Assembly (NCBI GenBank): GCA_051453625.1
Contig: JBOZIK010000001.1
Span: 67,983,757 to 68,047,756 of the forward strand
DNA from: Welwitschia mirabilis
Lineage: Eukaryota > Gnetophyta > Gnetopsida > Welwitschiales
Direction: 5' to 3'
DNA length: 64,000 nucleotides
The notes under the pieces are model-generated. The model was not told where the DNA came from and did no database searches. It saw nothing but the letters and a program-made list of their open reading frames with translations. A program made the translations under genes and the position numbers. This document shows, in pieces, positions 12,344 through 24,507 of the stretch. Each line of letters begins with the position of its first letter. Positions within the stretch are counted from its first letter, which is position 1.

Positions 12344-15300
12344 ATGATCTTCTTGATGACATATTTTCAACATTATTAGTATTCATTACAAAGCATAAGA
12401 ACCATGATTTCTTAGCAAAAGTATGTCAGAATTGGAGAAACATGATTTATTAAGGTGAAATCCATTTAGATATCTTAATTTTGTGATTTATTAAGAATTT
12501 TAATAAGGGAACATTGAATCAATTAGATGAAATTAAGAAAGCAATGGTTAAAGATTACATTAAAATTTTGAATTTAGAGAATGCTTAGGGGAAGGACAAC
12601 TTCTTATTATGTATAAACATAAGGTTTAAGCCCAAAATATAGAATAGAATGAATTTGTTCAATAAGAAAATTAAGTTACTTAGTTCATGAATATATATAT
12701 TTCTTAATGGAAATTTCTATTATCATGTTACTTTTCTCATTGTGATTTCTCTCTTGTTATGACCTTAACATGTTATTTTGTACTTATTTATTAGTGATCT
12801 TATAAACTTTCTTGCCCAGTTATGCTCTTATGAACTAGCTTACTTTCTTACTCTGCTCTTATAAATTTCTTTGTGATCATGCATTCTTCTTTGTAATCTT
12901 TCATTTTTATTTATCACTTTATAGGACTATGAATTATGATTTTGCAATATTTTAATCTATTTATTGATCTTATATTTTATGATTCCTTAGGTGTTTAGGA
13001 TTCTTAACTACTATCACTTATGCATTTAATGGAAACTCACATTTATAACTTGGATGATGATGTAATGTCAATTATCCTAGTGTATAGGGAAAGAAGCATT
13101 TAGATTTATAAATTATCTAGTATATTTTATTCATGAAAAAAGCTCTTACAAGATTAGAATGAATTACATTTGGATTTTTAACTACAATCAATGATTAAAC
13201 AAGCATTGTCCCTAATAAAAAATTTGTTCAACTTTCATGAAGACAAGCTAGTCAAGCATTAGCATCATCAACCTAAGTTTTATGTATGCTATTCCTTACC
13301 TTATGTCATAAAATGACATAGTTTAAGTACATAAAAACTAAGTAGAACTATTCTTTATAACTTGTGTATAGTAAAAGACATGCAAGATGATGTTAATCAT
13401 TTGGAAAAATTTAAAAAAAAGAAAAATATATTAAAATACAAATAAAATAAAAAAGATAGCAATATATTCAAAAAATTAAGAAAACAATCAAGAAAAGGGT
13501 CTATCATAATACCATCACTAGATGATAATGCTATCATAAACTCTATCACTAAGAGATGGGACACATGAGGAATTTAATTACTTTATGAATAAGAAATGGT
13601 TTCATCATTAATCAATATGAATGTAATAAGTTTATCATAGATCATTAATATGCAATAATCTATCATTTATTTTTCTCTATATCATGACATATTACATGAG
13701 CAATGAAACCTCAGAAATTCTTTTGACATTTATCATAGATATTTTTGTAATGTGATAGCTAAAGCAACACTTCCATTTTATCATACATCAAATATTATAG
13801 ACATGTGACATAGTTGTGATGACATTTTTAAACTTGTTGCAATCGTGTTATGCCATGATAATATTATTAAGATATTGTTTTTTATTTTTTTTATTTTACT
13901 TGCTACTTTGCATTACAACCTTTTGTCTATACTAATTCTAGCTAGTTCAACATGTGAAAATAAGGATTTTAGTGCCAAGTGAATCTCATTATTATGAATA
14001 AGATCCATTTCTTTCTATTTTTCTTATTTTTATCATTTTTTCTTAAGTTAGTATTTTAGTATTGGTTTTTAAAAATATTATTATATTTTACTACTTTTAT
14101 GCTTTGAACTTCATCTAGATGAAATTAGAACTACAAAAAATATCAAATTCCCTTGTTTAAATTCAAAATTACATAAATCATTAGAAAAATAAAATATAAG
14201 ATTATTTTGATGTTCAAAATCCTATTCTTTATTTTTATATTAAATTCATTTTTCATTTTTTAGAAATCTATATAATTTAATTATTCAACTATTTTGCTAT
14301 AATAACATATTAGAATTTCTATTTCTTAGCAAAATTTGATGTTCCTTAATGAATCATTTATGATATCCTGTATGCCTTGATAATGATCTAATACTTTTTG
14401 TTTTTGGAGGTTGGTAGGTGTGTGATCAAGGGAATCTTAGTTGGATCTACTTGAATTTCTTCCTTAGAGATGACATGTCTTAAACCTATACGTTGATTTA
14501 TCATAACATGGCATTTTTACCAAAAGGCATAATTTGATGCATCTTTTAAAGAAACATTCTAAGTTTCTTAAACAATGGTTAAATGAGGTTCCATAAATTG
14601 AGAATTCATCCATGAAGATTTGGACATTTGAATCTAATAACTTAGAGAAAATCCCAAACATGTGATATTGGAAAGTGGAAGGTACATTGCATAAGTTAAA
14701 GGACATCCATTTGTAAGAAAATATTCCATAGGATCAAGTAAAGGTGGTTTTGTCTTGATCTTTAGGAGTAATTTCAATTTGATTATAACCTACATGTCTA
14801 TCCAAGAAATAGTAAAAAGGATTCCCTACTAGTTGTTTTAAATTTTAATCTAGGGAAGGAATAGGATAATGATCATATTTAGACACAGAATTTAATTTCT
14901 TACAATCAATACAAATCCTCCATTTTATAGTATATTTGGTAGGGAAAAGCTCATTATGTTCATTAGGCACAAGGTTAATTCCTGATTTCTTGGCTATCAT
15001 ATGAGTTGGACTTATCCACTTGCTATCTAAAACAAAGTAGATAATCCCACTATCGAGAAGTTTAATTACCTCATTTTTAACTACTTCCCTTATAGTTGGG
15101 TTTATCTTAAGTTTTTCTTAAATAGATGGTTTAAAATTTTCCTCTAAATAAATATGGTACATGCAAATACTGGGGTCAATGCCTCTAATATTAGAGAGGA
15201 TTCATTCTAATGCCTATTTGTTATTCCTTAAGAGTCTGAGAAATTAATCTTATTTGGATGCAATTAAGGAAGAGTTTATAGCCACTGGTAAGATGGTTTT

Positions 15301-15589
15301 ATCCCCTAATAAAGCATATTTCAGATTATCAGTTAAGCTTTTGAGTTCTAAATCAACTTCATTTTAGGCTATGAGGCATGTTTCTTGAGAGTATTTTGTT
15401 TCATCATTGTTTAGAGAATGATAAGTAAATTTATGATTCTTAATGAGGCTTCTTATCCTATCTATGCACTCTATTCCTTCATCATTTGATGAAAATGTTA
15501 TAGCATTAAAGATGTTTAGCTCCATGATCATGTTGCTAAATGAAATTTTTATTAATCCATTCCTACAATTCACACAATAATAAATATAT
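12344..15589 (-). repeat. Segment B of the duplicated pair
   Basis: Second copy of 8461-11640. It begins right after the gap with ATGATCTTCTTGATGACATA, the same point where copy A begins. The divergence is too high for two reads of one locus, but separate haplotypes or two elements joined by the assembler cannot be excluded. B keeps a little more sequence than A at the two larger indels. Confidence 0.7.
14380..15589 (-). pseudogene. Decayed Athila-like RT and PR-RT linker, copy B
   Basis: A minus-strand open stretch 15612-15364 holds VNCRNGLIKISFSNMIMELN and FSSNDEGIECIDRIRSLI, the conserved linker between protease and RT in Athila-type pol. The stretch 14706-14464 holds LCNVPSTFQ, then QIFMDEFSIYGTSFNH and LRNLECFFKRC. 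As in copy A, the catalytic pair reads DE rather than DD. Similarity ends near 14400 at the same place as in A. To the right, pol is interrupted at the start of the hairpin array. The missing protease may be the one at 26.24-26.74 kb. Confidence 0.78.
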
Positions 15590-15880
15590 GCTTTTAAGGC
15601 ATTTCTCCACAAAATTCCTTAAAAAGCCTCACCTTATTTTTAAGGCATTTTAATAACGTATTTTAAGGTGTTTTATGAACAAAAACCTTAAAAGGCCTCT
15701 TAAGGCATTTTTTATGATAAAAACCTAAAAGTCCTTTTAAAGTGTTTTATGTGATAAATGCCTTAAAAACCTTTCAAGATGATTTTTCATTAAAACACTT
15801 GAAAAGGATTGCATTTTGAGATAAACACCTTCCAAGATATTTTAAGGTGTTCTATTAGATAAATGCCTTAAAATGTATAA
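15590..15880. repeat. Hairpin repeat array at left end of 10.6-kb block
   Basis: About eight imperfect units built from TTTTAAGGCATTT or TTTTAAGGTGTTTT followed by a complementary AAATGCCTTAAAA or AAACACCTT. Neighbouring units can pair into short stems. GGCATTT and GGTGTTT are the two possible single deamination products of GGCGTTT, so the ancestral unit probably carried CpG. The array starts right next to the coding block AYIYYCVNCRNG of pol, as if inserted there. Confidence 0.65.
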
Positions 15881-16447
15881 CTTTAGGAAAAAATTATAGA
15901 ATAGAAAATTGCAATGAAAACACTCCAATAAAAGAGAGAATAGGTAGATTATAAATGAACATCATTTTTTGAACTTTCCATATCAACAATATTTGCATTA
16001 AGTCATGAGATAGTTTAAGAGTTATGTAATTCTCCATGGTTTAGCCTTTCTCCTTAAATTTCATTATGTACCACTTAGGATATTATTAAAATAATTGCTA
16101 CAAGGCATAAGATCTAAGTTTTAAATATAACAGAGCTTCCCATCAAAGTTTTAATGATCCTTGAGTAGTACTTCTATGGAGAAGTTATTGCTGATATTTC
16201 TAATTTGGGATTAATAACTTGATACTATTATGATGAAAAGAATTATTTTCAACTACATTTAACTCTACTGACTTCATTCTATCATCTAATTCTACTAAAA
16301 TCTTTTAAGTTAATAGTTCATGATCATTAAAAACTAAACTATGATGTTAATATCAATGAATAACGAATAAAAAATACTTGAATATTAAAGGAAAAAAACA
16401 CTCTCAAAAATTTAAATTAGTCAAAAGAATTAGAACTTTCCTATATG
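15881..16447. other. No gene recognised
   Basis: Inside the left end of the block bounded by hairpin arrays. AT-rich, with no recognisable domain on either strand. Confidence 0.35.
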
Positions 16448-16632
16448 GAATAAGAGTAAAAATAATATAAGCCAATGTAAGAACTATATAAGTTGTTCTA
16501 ACATAAAATGTCTTTAAGGTGATTAAAGATTATTCCGATATAATATTATCTATGAAACAAAATATGAAATACTCAATAGAACAACATATACAGTTCTTGC
16601 ATTAGTCTATATTATTTTTATTACTGTTATTT
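16448..16632. repeat. Fold-back (inverted repeat) element, about 185 bp
   Basis: The arm at 16448-16500 (AAAAATAATATAAGCCAATG then TAAGAAC) is the imperfect reverse complement of 16577-16632 (GTTCTTGCATTAG then TATATTATTTTTATTACT). The arms are about 50 bases with a 76-base loop. This suits a small MITE or fold-back element. A microRNA precursor is conceivable from the shape alone, but nothing else supports it. No clear target duplication was seen. Confidence 0.6.
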
Positions 16633-19600
16633 AATATATGCATTAGGATTAAAAATCAAAAGGTAAATCATGCATTCAGAATTACAGTTCACTTACTAAG
16701 GTATAAGAAAGCTCAAATCTTAAATGTCTATTTTGTGCTTCTTTGTATGTATATTACAGATATTATAGTGACATAAAATATGAATCCTTCATGGTACATG
16801 ATTCTAAAAGCATGGAGTTATATAATGAAAACATCTTATTTAAATCCATTAACATAATGTTTTGCTTTGACTAAAATGTTTTCTAAAATAAATGCCAACA
16901 TTAGTTAATATAATAATCAAAGATCTAAATGTTATAGCACATAATGTTTTATATGCAATGATATTGAAATTGCTTATTTTAAAAAAAGAGCATTTAAGCT
17001 TTATGCCAAATGGTTGTGTGAATGGCGAAGATCTTTTTGATAGGACATAATCTTAAGCTGGTTATGATAAACATCTTTGGAAATGTTTTGTACATGTGAC
17101 CTATATTTTATAGCTTTATCACATAGCATGCATTTAAAAGATGCATAATAATTATTAATTTGTTAAAATCATGGAATAATGTTGAAGAATATTAAATTTT
17201 AGTATTTTATTTATGAAGAAGGAAAAAATAGAGCATTAATTACTTTTAAAAAGCTTCAACCTAAGCCTATTTAAATGTATTCAAAACTTGCTTTGCAAGT
17301 TTTTGAGTCTTTAAAAGATACTTTTTCATCTTCAATTTTGCAATCATTTCATTTTCTAGGCTTCAAACACAAGAAATCAAAGACCTATGTCTAAGGCTAA
17401 TAAAATGCTAAGAGATATCCTTTAGTACCATCATGATAAGATGCATGATCTCTACATCAGAACTATAATAGAATTTGAACATTCTAAAAAGAATTTTATT
17501 ATTCATACTAATGAATAAGAAAACATCTTGAAAAGCATTCTAATGAATGTTGGGAAATCAATAAATATGGTTTAGATATTTAAAATACAGACTTAAACTA
17601 AGAAATCATATCCTACCTAGTCTAGTGGCCCTCAATTTGCCTTTTTATTAGGTGTAATAATATGGATTTCTTTTCTAAGCCACTAGTAGTAATATGAAGC
17701 AATTCCTAAATCTATAGTGCAATCTACCTTAATAGTATTTGGTATGTTGTTGTTTTCATGCACATGTTGCATAAACTATTCTAAATTGAAAGTTTGGTAA
17801 CTTTAGTTGTAAATATCTCTCCCTTTGTTTTGGTGCTCTAGGTTCTCTGATTTAAGCTAACTTAGGTCATACATATTAATCTTATCTTATAATAGATCTA
17901 ATTATCTATAGTAATTGAATGAAAGAGAATAAGTAAATAATCATATTTTTCTATGCAAATTTGATAGTAAAGGACCAATGTCATATCAAATGCAAAAGAA
18001 TTTCAACCTTTAGAATTACATGTCTCAACAATGATGGGGTCTACTTAAAGGAGGATATGTGCTTCAGCCTTGAAAAGAAAGTATTCCTTAAAGAAGTATC
18101 AATGGAGAAAAACTAGAAGAATATTGTCATCAAGGGATATGAATAAAAGATTCCATTTGCATTGGCCATGATGAAAGCCTCCTTAGTTAAAACTATAAAC
18201 CAAGAATCATTAGACAATGTAGAGGTGTAAAAATTTATGTTCCATGAACAAGGACTAAAGCTCCAATTGATTGTGGATAATGAAATTTACAAGTGCTAAA
18301 AAATTTGCATTCTGCAATTTGTAAATAATAAGCAAATTCCTTTTCATTCTATAAAGAGTTAATGGTAGTAAATAAATTTAGTGAACATCAGATCTTCTTA
18401 GATTAGATACACATCCTAAACATTCACTAGAACAATAAACTATAAGGAAAAGAAAGAAATCTAGAGCTACTTCATGATATGTGCAAACACAATTAACTAA
18501 ATTTAAAAAAAATAGCAAAAGACTCTTTTTCAAATAGATATGCATACACATTACAGAAAAACTAAGAAACATATTAGATCTAAGAAAAGATGTAATTTTT
18601 TTAGTAAACTTCTTGTTTCACTGAGACTAAAATTTTGGGTTATATGATCACTCACTATGCCACTATAAGCCATGCATTCAAGAATGTAAAGACTTTTCTA
18701 AATTAAGTCACATCCTTTTCCTTAACAAAAAGTTACCAATACAAAATATCATTATCTCATAAAGAGAATAAATACAAAAATAAAGATGTATCAAATTTAT
18801 AAAACGGTGAGGAAGAAAACATCATAAAAAGGTTGAACATTTTCATGTAGTAAAGATTGCATATTAGATCAAATACAAACCACATGTAGTGAATAGCCAA
18901 GCACATTTATCTTGCACTACCTACTTTATGTTTTAGTTCATGAAATTTATAGGTAGAACCAAATTTGCAAGTTCAAGTATTCAAATAGTACTACATAAAT
19001 TATGTTCATGATAATTTAACATTCAAATGTCATTTGCATAAATGAAATCATTCAATATTTCAACCACATGAGAAAATAAATTATAATAGTACATTAGTAT
19101 CTATAATAAATTCATTTTATGAATGATAATATATAATTAAATAGTGGTAAGATGTCAAATTGATACTATGAATATTAGGATTATTAATGAATTTTTCAAA
19201 ATAATTCCATAAAAATACAATGATGAGAAATAAGCATGGTGAAAAGTTTTGATTAACATGATGATAATATCAGATCAATGAAAAAAAGGGTTCTCCTTAG
19301 CCACTAGTATCTAAAGAGTCCTAGGAGATATTCTTGAAGTAAGAAGTGAAATAGTAAAACCAAATGACCTTAGAACTTCAAAGAACAAAAGGTTATTTTA
19401 TAGGAAATTACTAATAGCATAATGTTAATATCCTTATGTCATGTTAATACCTGGGATTATGTTAATACCTAAGATTCTACTATTTTTTGAGTAGTAATTT
19501 CTTATAACATGTTATTTAAATAAATATACAAAGGAGCATTTCAAAAGGAGAAGATAACACATGAAGAAGAAGCAGCATAAAGACTGATCAAAGAAGGGAA

Positions 19601-22102
19601 CACATCAAGTGGGTAATGAGGAGACTATAAGAAAATATGATAAGAAAGGAGAATGATGAGCAAGGGAGAAAAATAAAAATAAGAGGCCAGAAATGTATAG
19701 GATTTTTGATAGATAGAGATTTATGATTTATGATAGAGGGGTTTTTACATGCTTCCCTGAAAATTTCTCTGAAAACGCCAGAAATTTTCATACGTATTTG
19801 AGAAGACATGCTTGAAAATCCTATAAAGGATTTCAAAGAGAGATTTGAAAATGGAACAACATATATTATACTATGGAAACTTACATCCTCTAAATCATGT
19901 CTCAAAAGTTGGATATAATAGAGTTCAGATAGCTTTTGAGTACCATGGTGCATTGTAACATCTACAAAATCCTCTTATAAAAGAAGATAAGTGAAAAAGA
20001 TTAATCATAGTATAGCAAGTGTTAGCAATAAAACTTATCACAAGGTGATATCACATTTGCTAGAGAAGATGTGATTAGGTGAAAATATCTCAAAACATTC
20101 ATAAGCATCTTATAGGGCTTTCATTTTTTATGCAAACCACATTAACCCTATAACAAATATAATGTAAACATAAATTTTTAACAATTTTTCCATAAATAAT
20201 TTTAATAAGAAGGGAATCTTTATATCAAAGAAATGATAACCATCTAAACCCCATTCCATATAAGGTGGGTTACTCTAATGGCATCCCTTGCAATCATAAA
20301 AGTCCCATCTCTTATGTTTAGTAAGCAAATGAAAACATCCCATCTTGCATATCCAAACAATCCTCTCTCTTCTCCTTATACTATTCAACCAAAATAATGC
20401 AACCCACAACTAAGTTTTTCTTTAAGTTAATAATACAACATTAGGATTACAAAAAGCATTAAAATAACCCTTAATTAAAGATTAATAGAGATAGCATAAA
20501 GAAGAAAAAGTAATTTATAGCACATTACTCATAAGATGTGCTATGACCTTACTGTTACTATTGGTATGATAGTTGTGAGATTTCAACTTTATTCTTAGAT
20601 CTTCATGATTGTATATAGTCCCATGTACATGCAAAAAATTTGGGCAAATAAAATCTTATAAAATATTGGACATGCTCTTAACATCATTAAAATTTAGTGA
20701 CAAAGATTATAGAAATCTAGAGAAGAACTCCAAGTTAAACATGTCCATGCTAGAGTAGTACTAAAATGGGTGACCTTCCATGAAAATCCATTATTTTCTT
20801 AACCCCTTATTTCACTAATCATAAGTCCCTATATCATCTCATAGCCAAAAATCCTTATTACCCAAGAGCTCTTTCATTACATAAATCATATGACATTTTT
20901 GAAAACAAAAACCCACATCCTACTTTGCGTTTTGTAGCCACCGAACCTTAATAGATAATTAGGATGTTATCTGTTGAAAGTGTAGGGATTTGTGATAATA
21001 TCAAAGAGCATTTAAAATGACATTAAGATCTAGCATTTAGAACACATGAACATTTCTTTTCTATTAAGGCTACAATATGGAAAAGAAGTATAGAGAGATC
21101 AGTGAATATTAAGTGACAAATTTAACTGATTTTATGTCTACTCTAAAAACCCAGAATGGGTTGCATTGTTCTATGCAAGATTTGATTTGGAGAGGTTCAT
21201 CCAAAAAGAAAAAATGAAATGCCTTTAATAACCCCAACGAATAAATATTCATTATAGTGAACTTGTTATCTAGAAAGTGCTTACACAACATACAAGTATT
21301 CTTCTTATAAAGAAATGTTAATATCAGTGTTATGTCTTGGCTCCCTTATTGATTGCAAGCCTATCCAAGTCATTGACTTGGCCTTCAAATGTATGATGAA
21401 GAGGTTTTTTAGAAACTAACATAGAATATGTTGGAGATGTTCCTTGTGACAAGCCTACTAAAAGTTCAAGATTAACCTATTCATAAAAGCTTTTTTGGCT
21501 AACCACTTGCATTGGACTAGCTAACATTAATAAAGTAGATGTTAATTGATGTTATGGTCTAGCTATAGTGGAATTTGAGAAAGCATTCTATAATAATGTC
21601 CATAACAATAATAACAACTATAGCAACAATGGTGTAGTGATGTAACACCACATTCTAGTGAGATCTATACTCTCAGTGCCTCATTAATAATAACTATAAT
21701 TCATAATTTATAGTGATTCTAAGCTTAATCATAAAATTTATTCCATTATTATTTTCATTTTCATTAATAAATGATTCCAAAAAAGTCCATTATCTATGGC
21801 ATTCTTCCCAATAAAGACCTTAGCTACAACAGAGTTAAGTGGGTGCACATGCTTTGTTGCTGTTAGTGCACTTAGCACTACCACTAGTGGAGTTTGACTA
21901 CTAAGATATCAAAGATGGGGTTTAGGACTAACGGTTGTATATATAGTAGAGAAATATATTATGGTTCTTGATAGTGTAAGAGATTGGATTATTTTATTAC
22001 TCTAGTAGAAAGAAGAAATCCCAATTCAAACTTACAGACCTAGAATGATTTATTACCTAGTAACTGAGACTTGTAGTATAATACAAGAAAATATATTAGA
22101 TT
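16633..22102. other. 5.5 kb without recognised gene
   Basis: Searched on both strands by eye. The longest open frame is a 121-codon minus-strand frame at 19953-19588, which resembles no family I know and has the low-complexity make-up of chance AT-rich frames. No retroelement enzyme motif was recognised. If the hairpin arrays bound a mobile element, this would be most of its interior. Confidence 0.35.
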
Positions 22103-22803
22103 AATGTTTTATCAGGCTTTTCCAACAATTTAACTTAAAATGTCATCCTTTGGTTTTAGCCCATAGAAAATGAANNNNNNNNNNNNNNNNNNNNNNNNNN
22201 NNNNNNNNNNNNNNNNNNNNNNNNNNNNNNNNNNNNNNNNNNNNNNNNNNNNNNNNNNNNNNNNNNNNNNNNNNNNNNNNNNNNNNNNNNNNNNNNNNNN
22301 NNNNNNNNNNNNNNNNNNNNNNNNNNNNNNNNNNNNNNNNNNNNNNNNNNNNNNNNNNNNNNNNNNNNNNNNNNNNNNNNNNNNNNNNNNNNNNNNNNNN
22401 NNNNNNNNNNNNNNNNNNNNNNNNNNNNNNNNNNNNNNNNNNNNNNNNNNNNNNNNNNNNNNNNNNNNNNNNNNNNNNNNNNNNNNNNNNNNNNNNNNNN
22501 NNNNNNNNNNNNNNNNNNNNNNNNNNNNNNNNNNNNNNNNNNNNNNNNNNNNNNNNNNNNNNNNNNNNNNNNNNNNNNNNNNNNNNNNNNNNNNNNNNNN
22601 NNNNNNNNNNNNNNNNNNNNNNNNNNNNNNNNNNNNNNNNNNNNNNNNNNNNNNNNNNNNNNNNNNNNNNNNNNNNNNNNNNNNNNNNNNNNNNNNNNNN
22701 NNNNNNNNNNNNNNNNNNNNNNNNNNNNNNNTAATGTTTTATCAGGCTTCTCCAACAATTTAACTTAAAATGTCATCCTTTGGTTTTAGCCCATAGAAAA
22801 TGA
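22103..22803. other. 557-N gap flanked by the same 72-base sequence
   Basis: Bases 22103-22174 (TAATGTTTTATCAGGCTT to CCCATAGAAAATGAA) recur with one difference at 22732-22803, directly on the other side of the gap 22175-22731. This is what unmerged, overlapping contig ends look like. The gap may contain nothing, or a tandem repeat. Confidence 0.8.
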
Positions 22804-24430
22804 AAATATGCAAATTTTCTATGATTTCTGATATTACCTTTAATGTTATGATTGACCCCCACTGGCCTCATAATAAGGTAGGTAAAATGGAAAGGATAGA
22901 AGTGTGGTCTAGTTTAGAATTAATTACAAGACTAAGGATATACCAAATTGAGCTAGAAACAATCCTAGCAAACCAGAGTATAAATAAAATATAATGATAT
23001 ATTAAATTGAGCTAAAAAGAGATGTCAACTGATGTTTTACTTCAAAAAATAAATGAGTGAAGGCACTTGCCTCTAAATGATTTTGATACATTTGAACATG
23101 CTGAACATAGTAATGCCTTAAAATCTCTTATATTCATAATTAAAATATATCTATTAACCTTCAAGATGATCATTGCTATTGTTCCAGATTACAAATTTCT
23201 TTGTAAGACCTCTTCTAGAGCAGACAAGGCATACCACCAAATAAATTAAATCAAAAGCAAACTACTTAGCATGAAACACGTTATGGTATTATATAGACAA
23301 TAATATTTTCAGTTAAGATTTGGATTATAAAAAACCTATGAAATCTCAACAACTCCAAAACACATGAAACAAAATATTGTTAATATATGAAAACACATTT
23401 GATTGTTAATGAATAAAAATGGGAGCACCGAATTTAAGAAAGTATTCCTTAGCACCATGGTTTACCCATTACCAAGTGTGAATTGAATTAAAAATGTATG
23501 AAACTAGTCAATTTGTATGTTAAGAATATCTATACTATATAATAAAATACTATAGAAACATGTTAAATGGTAAAATACAAGAAATAAGAAATGCACCCTA
23601 CTATATATACATTGGCATTAAATATTTAGCTATAACAATTAATCAGTTAAATACAAATTTGAGTAATTTTAGTTACTTAATTATCCTAACATCAAAAACC
23701 CATCCACAACTTCAAGGGAACATTTTCCTAATTGAATCTCAGATTGTAAGCTCTTCACTCTATTAATTAAGTGACCTATCTTACCCCATTATTTTATTAA
23801 TGCATTATTATTTTGAGGAGGAAAAATATTCTGCAAACCTAGCACAACAATGAGAACATGCTTTAGGATAAAGGGATATGAAGAAAGATTAGTCTTTTAA
23901 ACTGATTCCAAACTTCAAATTATATTATTCTTGTAGATATGGATTTTATGCTTCTTGTATAATCATATATCCCAAAAGAAGATTTGCCTTTTGCATTTAG
24001 TAAATCCCCATTTTTAGGCTTTCTTATTACAATAGTTTACATTGAGTCTCAAGGTATTCTTTACCTTAGACAAAGGAAGATATTAATTATCATCATAAAA
24101 CTTGGAATGGGGTAACCACTGTGTATTTAAATATCAAGAGTTCACTATATTAGAAAGCTATCATTTAGAAGGGATTCCTATTAAATCTTAGAGTAATTGA
24201 CTTTGTAGTATCAATTGCTTGGACCATATCTCTTGTCTTCAAACAATTTATAAAATAACCTATTGATTCATTTCCCTAACAACTAGTACTAACTATGTAA
24301 TTTAGTTAGTTTTAGTAAAAGTCTTACTTATTCTTTCACTTGTACTTTTACAAATAAATTGTCAAACTACTATTTAGATATATGTAACATATGAAATTTA
24401 TGAATTGGTTATTCCAAATCTTATAGTCTA
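22804..24430. other. No gene recognised
   Basis: Plus-strand frames of 60-68 codons occur (for example 22800-22994 and 23560-23766) but none resembles a known protein. They are short enough to be chance. Confidence 0.35.
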
Positions 24431-24434
24431 TCAA

Positions 24435-24507
24435 TCTACTTAGTATAGAGGTTAAAGCACCATATTTGTGCAACAATGGTCATTGGTTAGGTCCCAATAG
24501 CCAGCAC
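24435..24507 (+). other. Degenerate tRNA-like head, probable SINE
   Basis: TAGTATAGAGGTTAAAGC (24441-24458) resembles an internal pol III box A. GGTTAGGTCCC (24485-24495) resembles box B (GGTTCRANNCC) and sits in a T-arm with a 5-bp stem ATTGG/CCAAT around a 7-base loop. The acceptor stem does not close, so this is not a working tRNA gene. A tRNA-derived SINE head or a decayed tRNA pseudogene is more likely. Confidence 0.4.

Noticed and set aside
11741-12386. Open frames of about 200 codons across 11.75-12.35 kb on both strands
   Set aside because: Almost entirely N; they exist only because the gap contains no stop codons. The same holds for 22156-22763.
16448-16632. MicroRNA precursor
   Set aside because: Hairpin shape alone is not enough; no recognised mature sequence, and a MITE explains it at least as well.
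17940-18330. Slightly less AT-rich text that looked like a retroelement or gene remnant
   Set aside because: No motif of RT, integrase, gag or a known plant protein could be matched in any frame.
19588-19953. 121-codon minus-strand frame with an ATG start
   Set aside because: The longest single open frame outside the lectin, but with no recognisable domain, Ser/Phe/Leu-rich composition typical of chance AT-rich frames, and no splice or promoter context.
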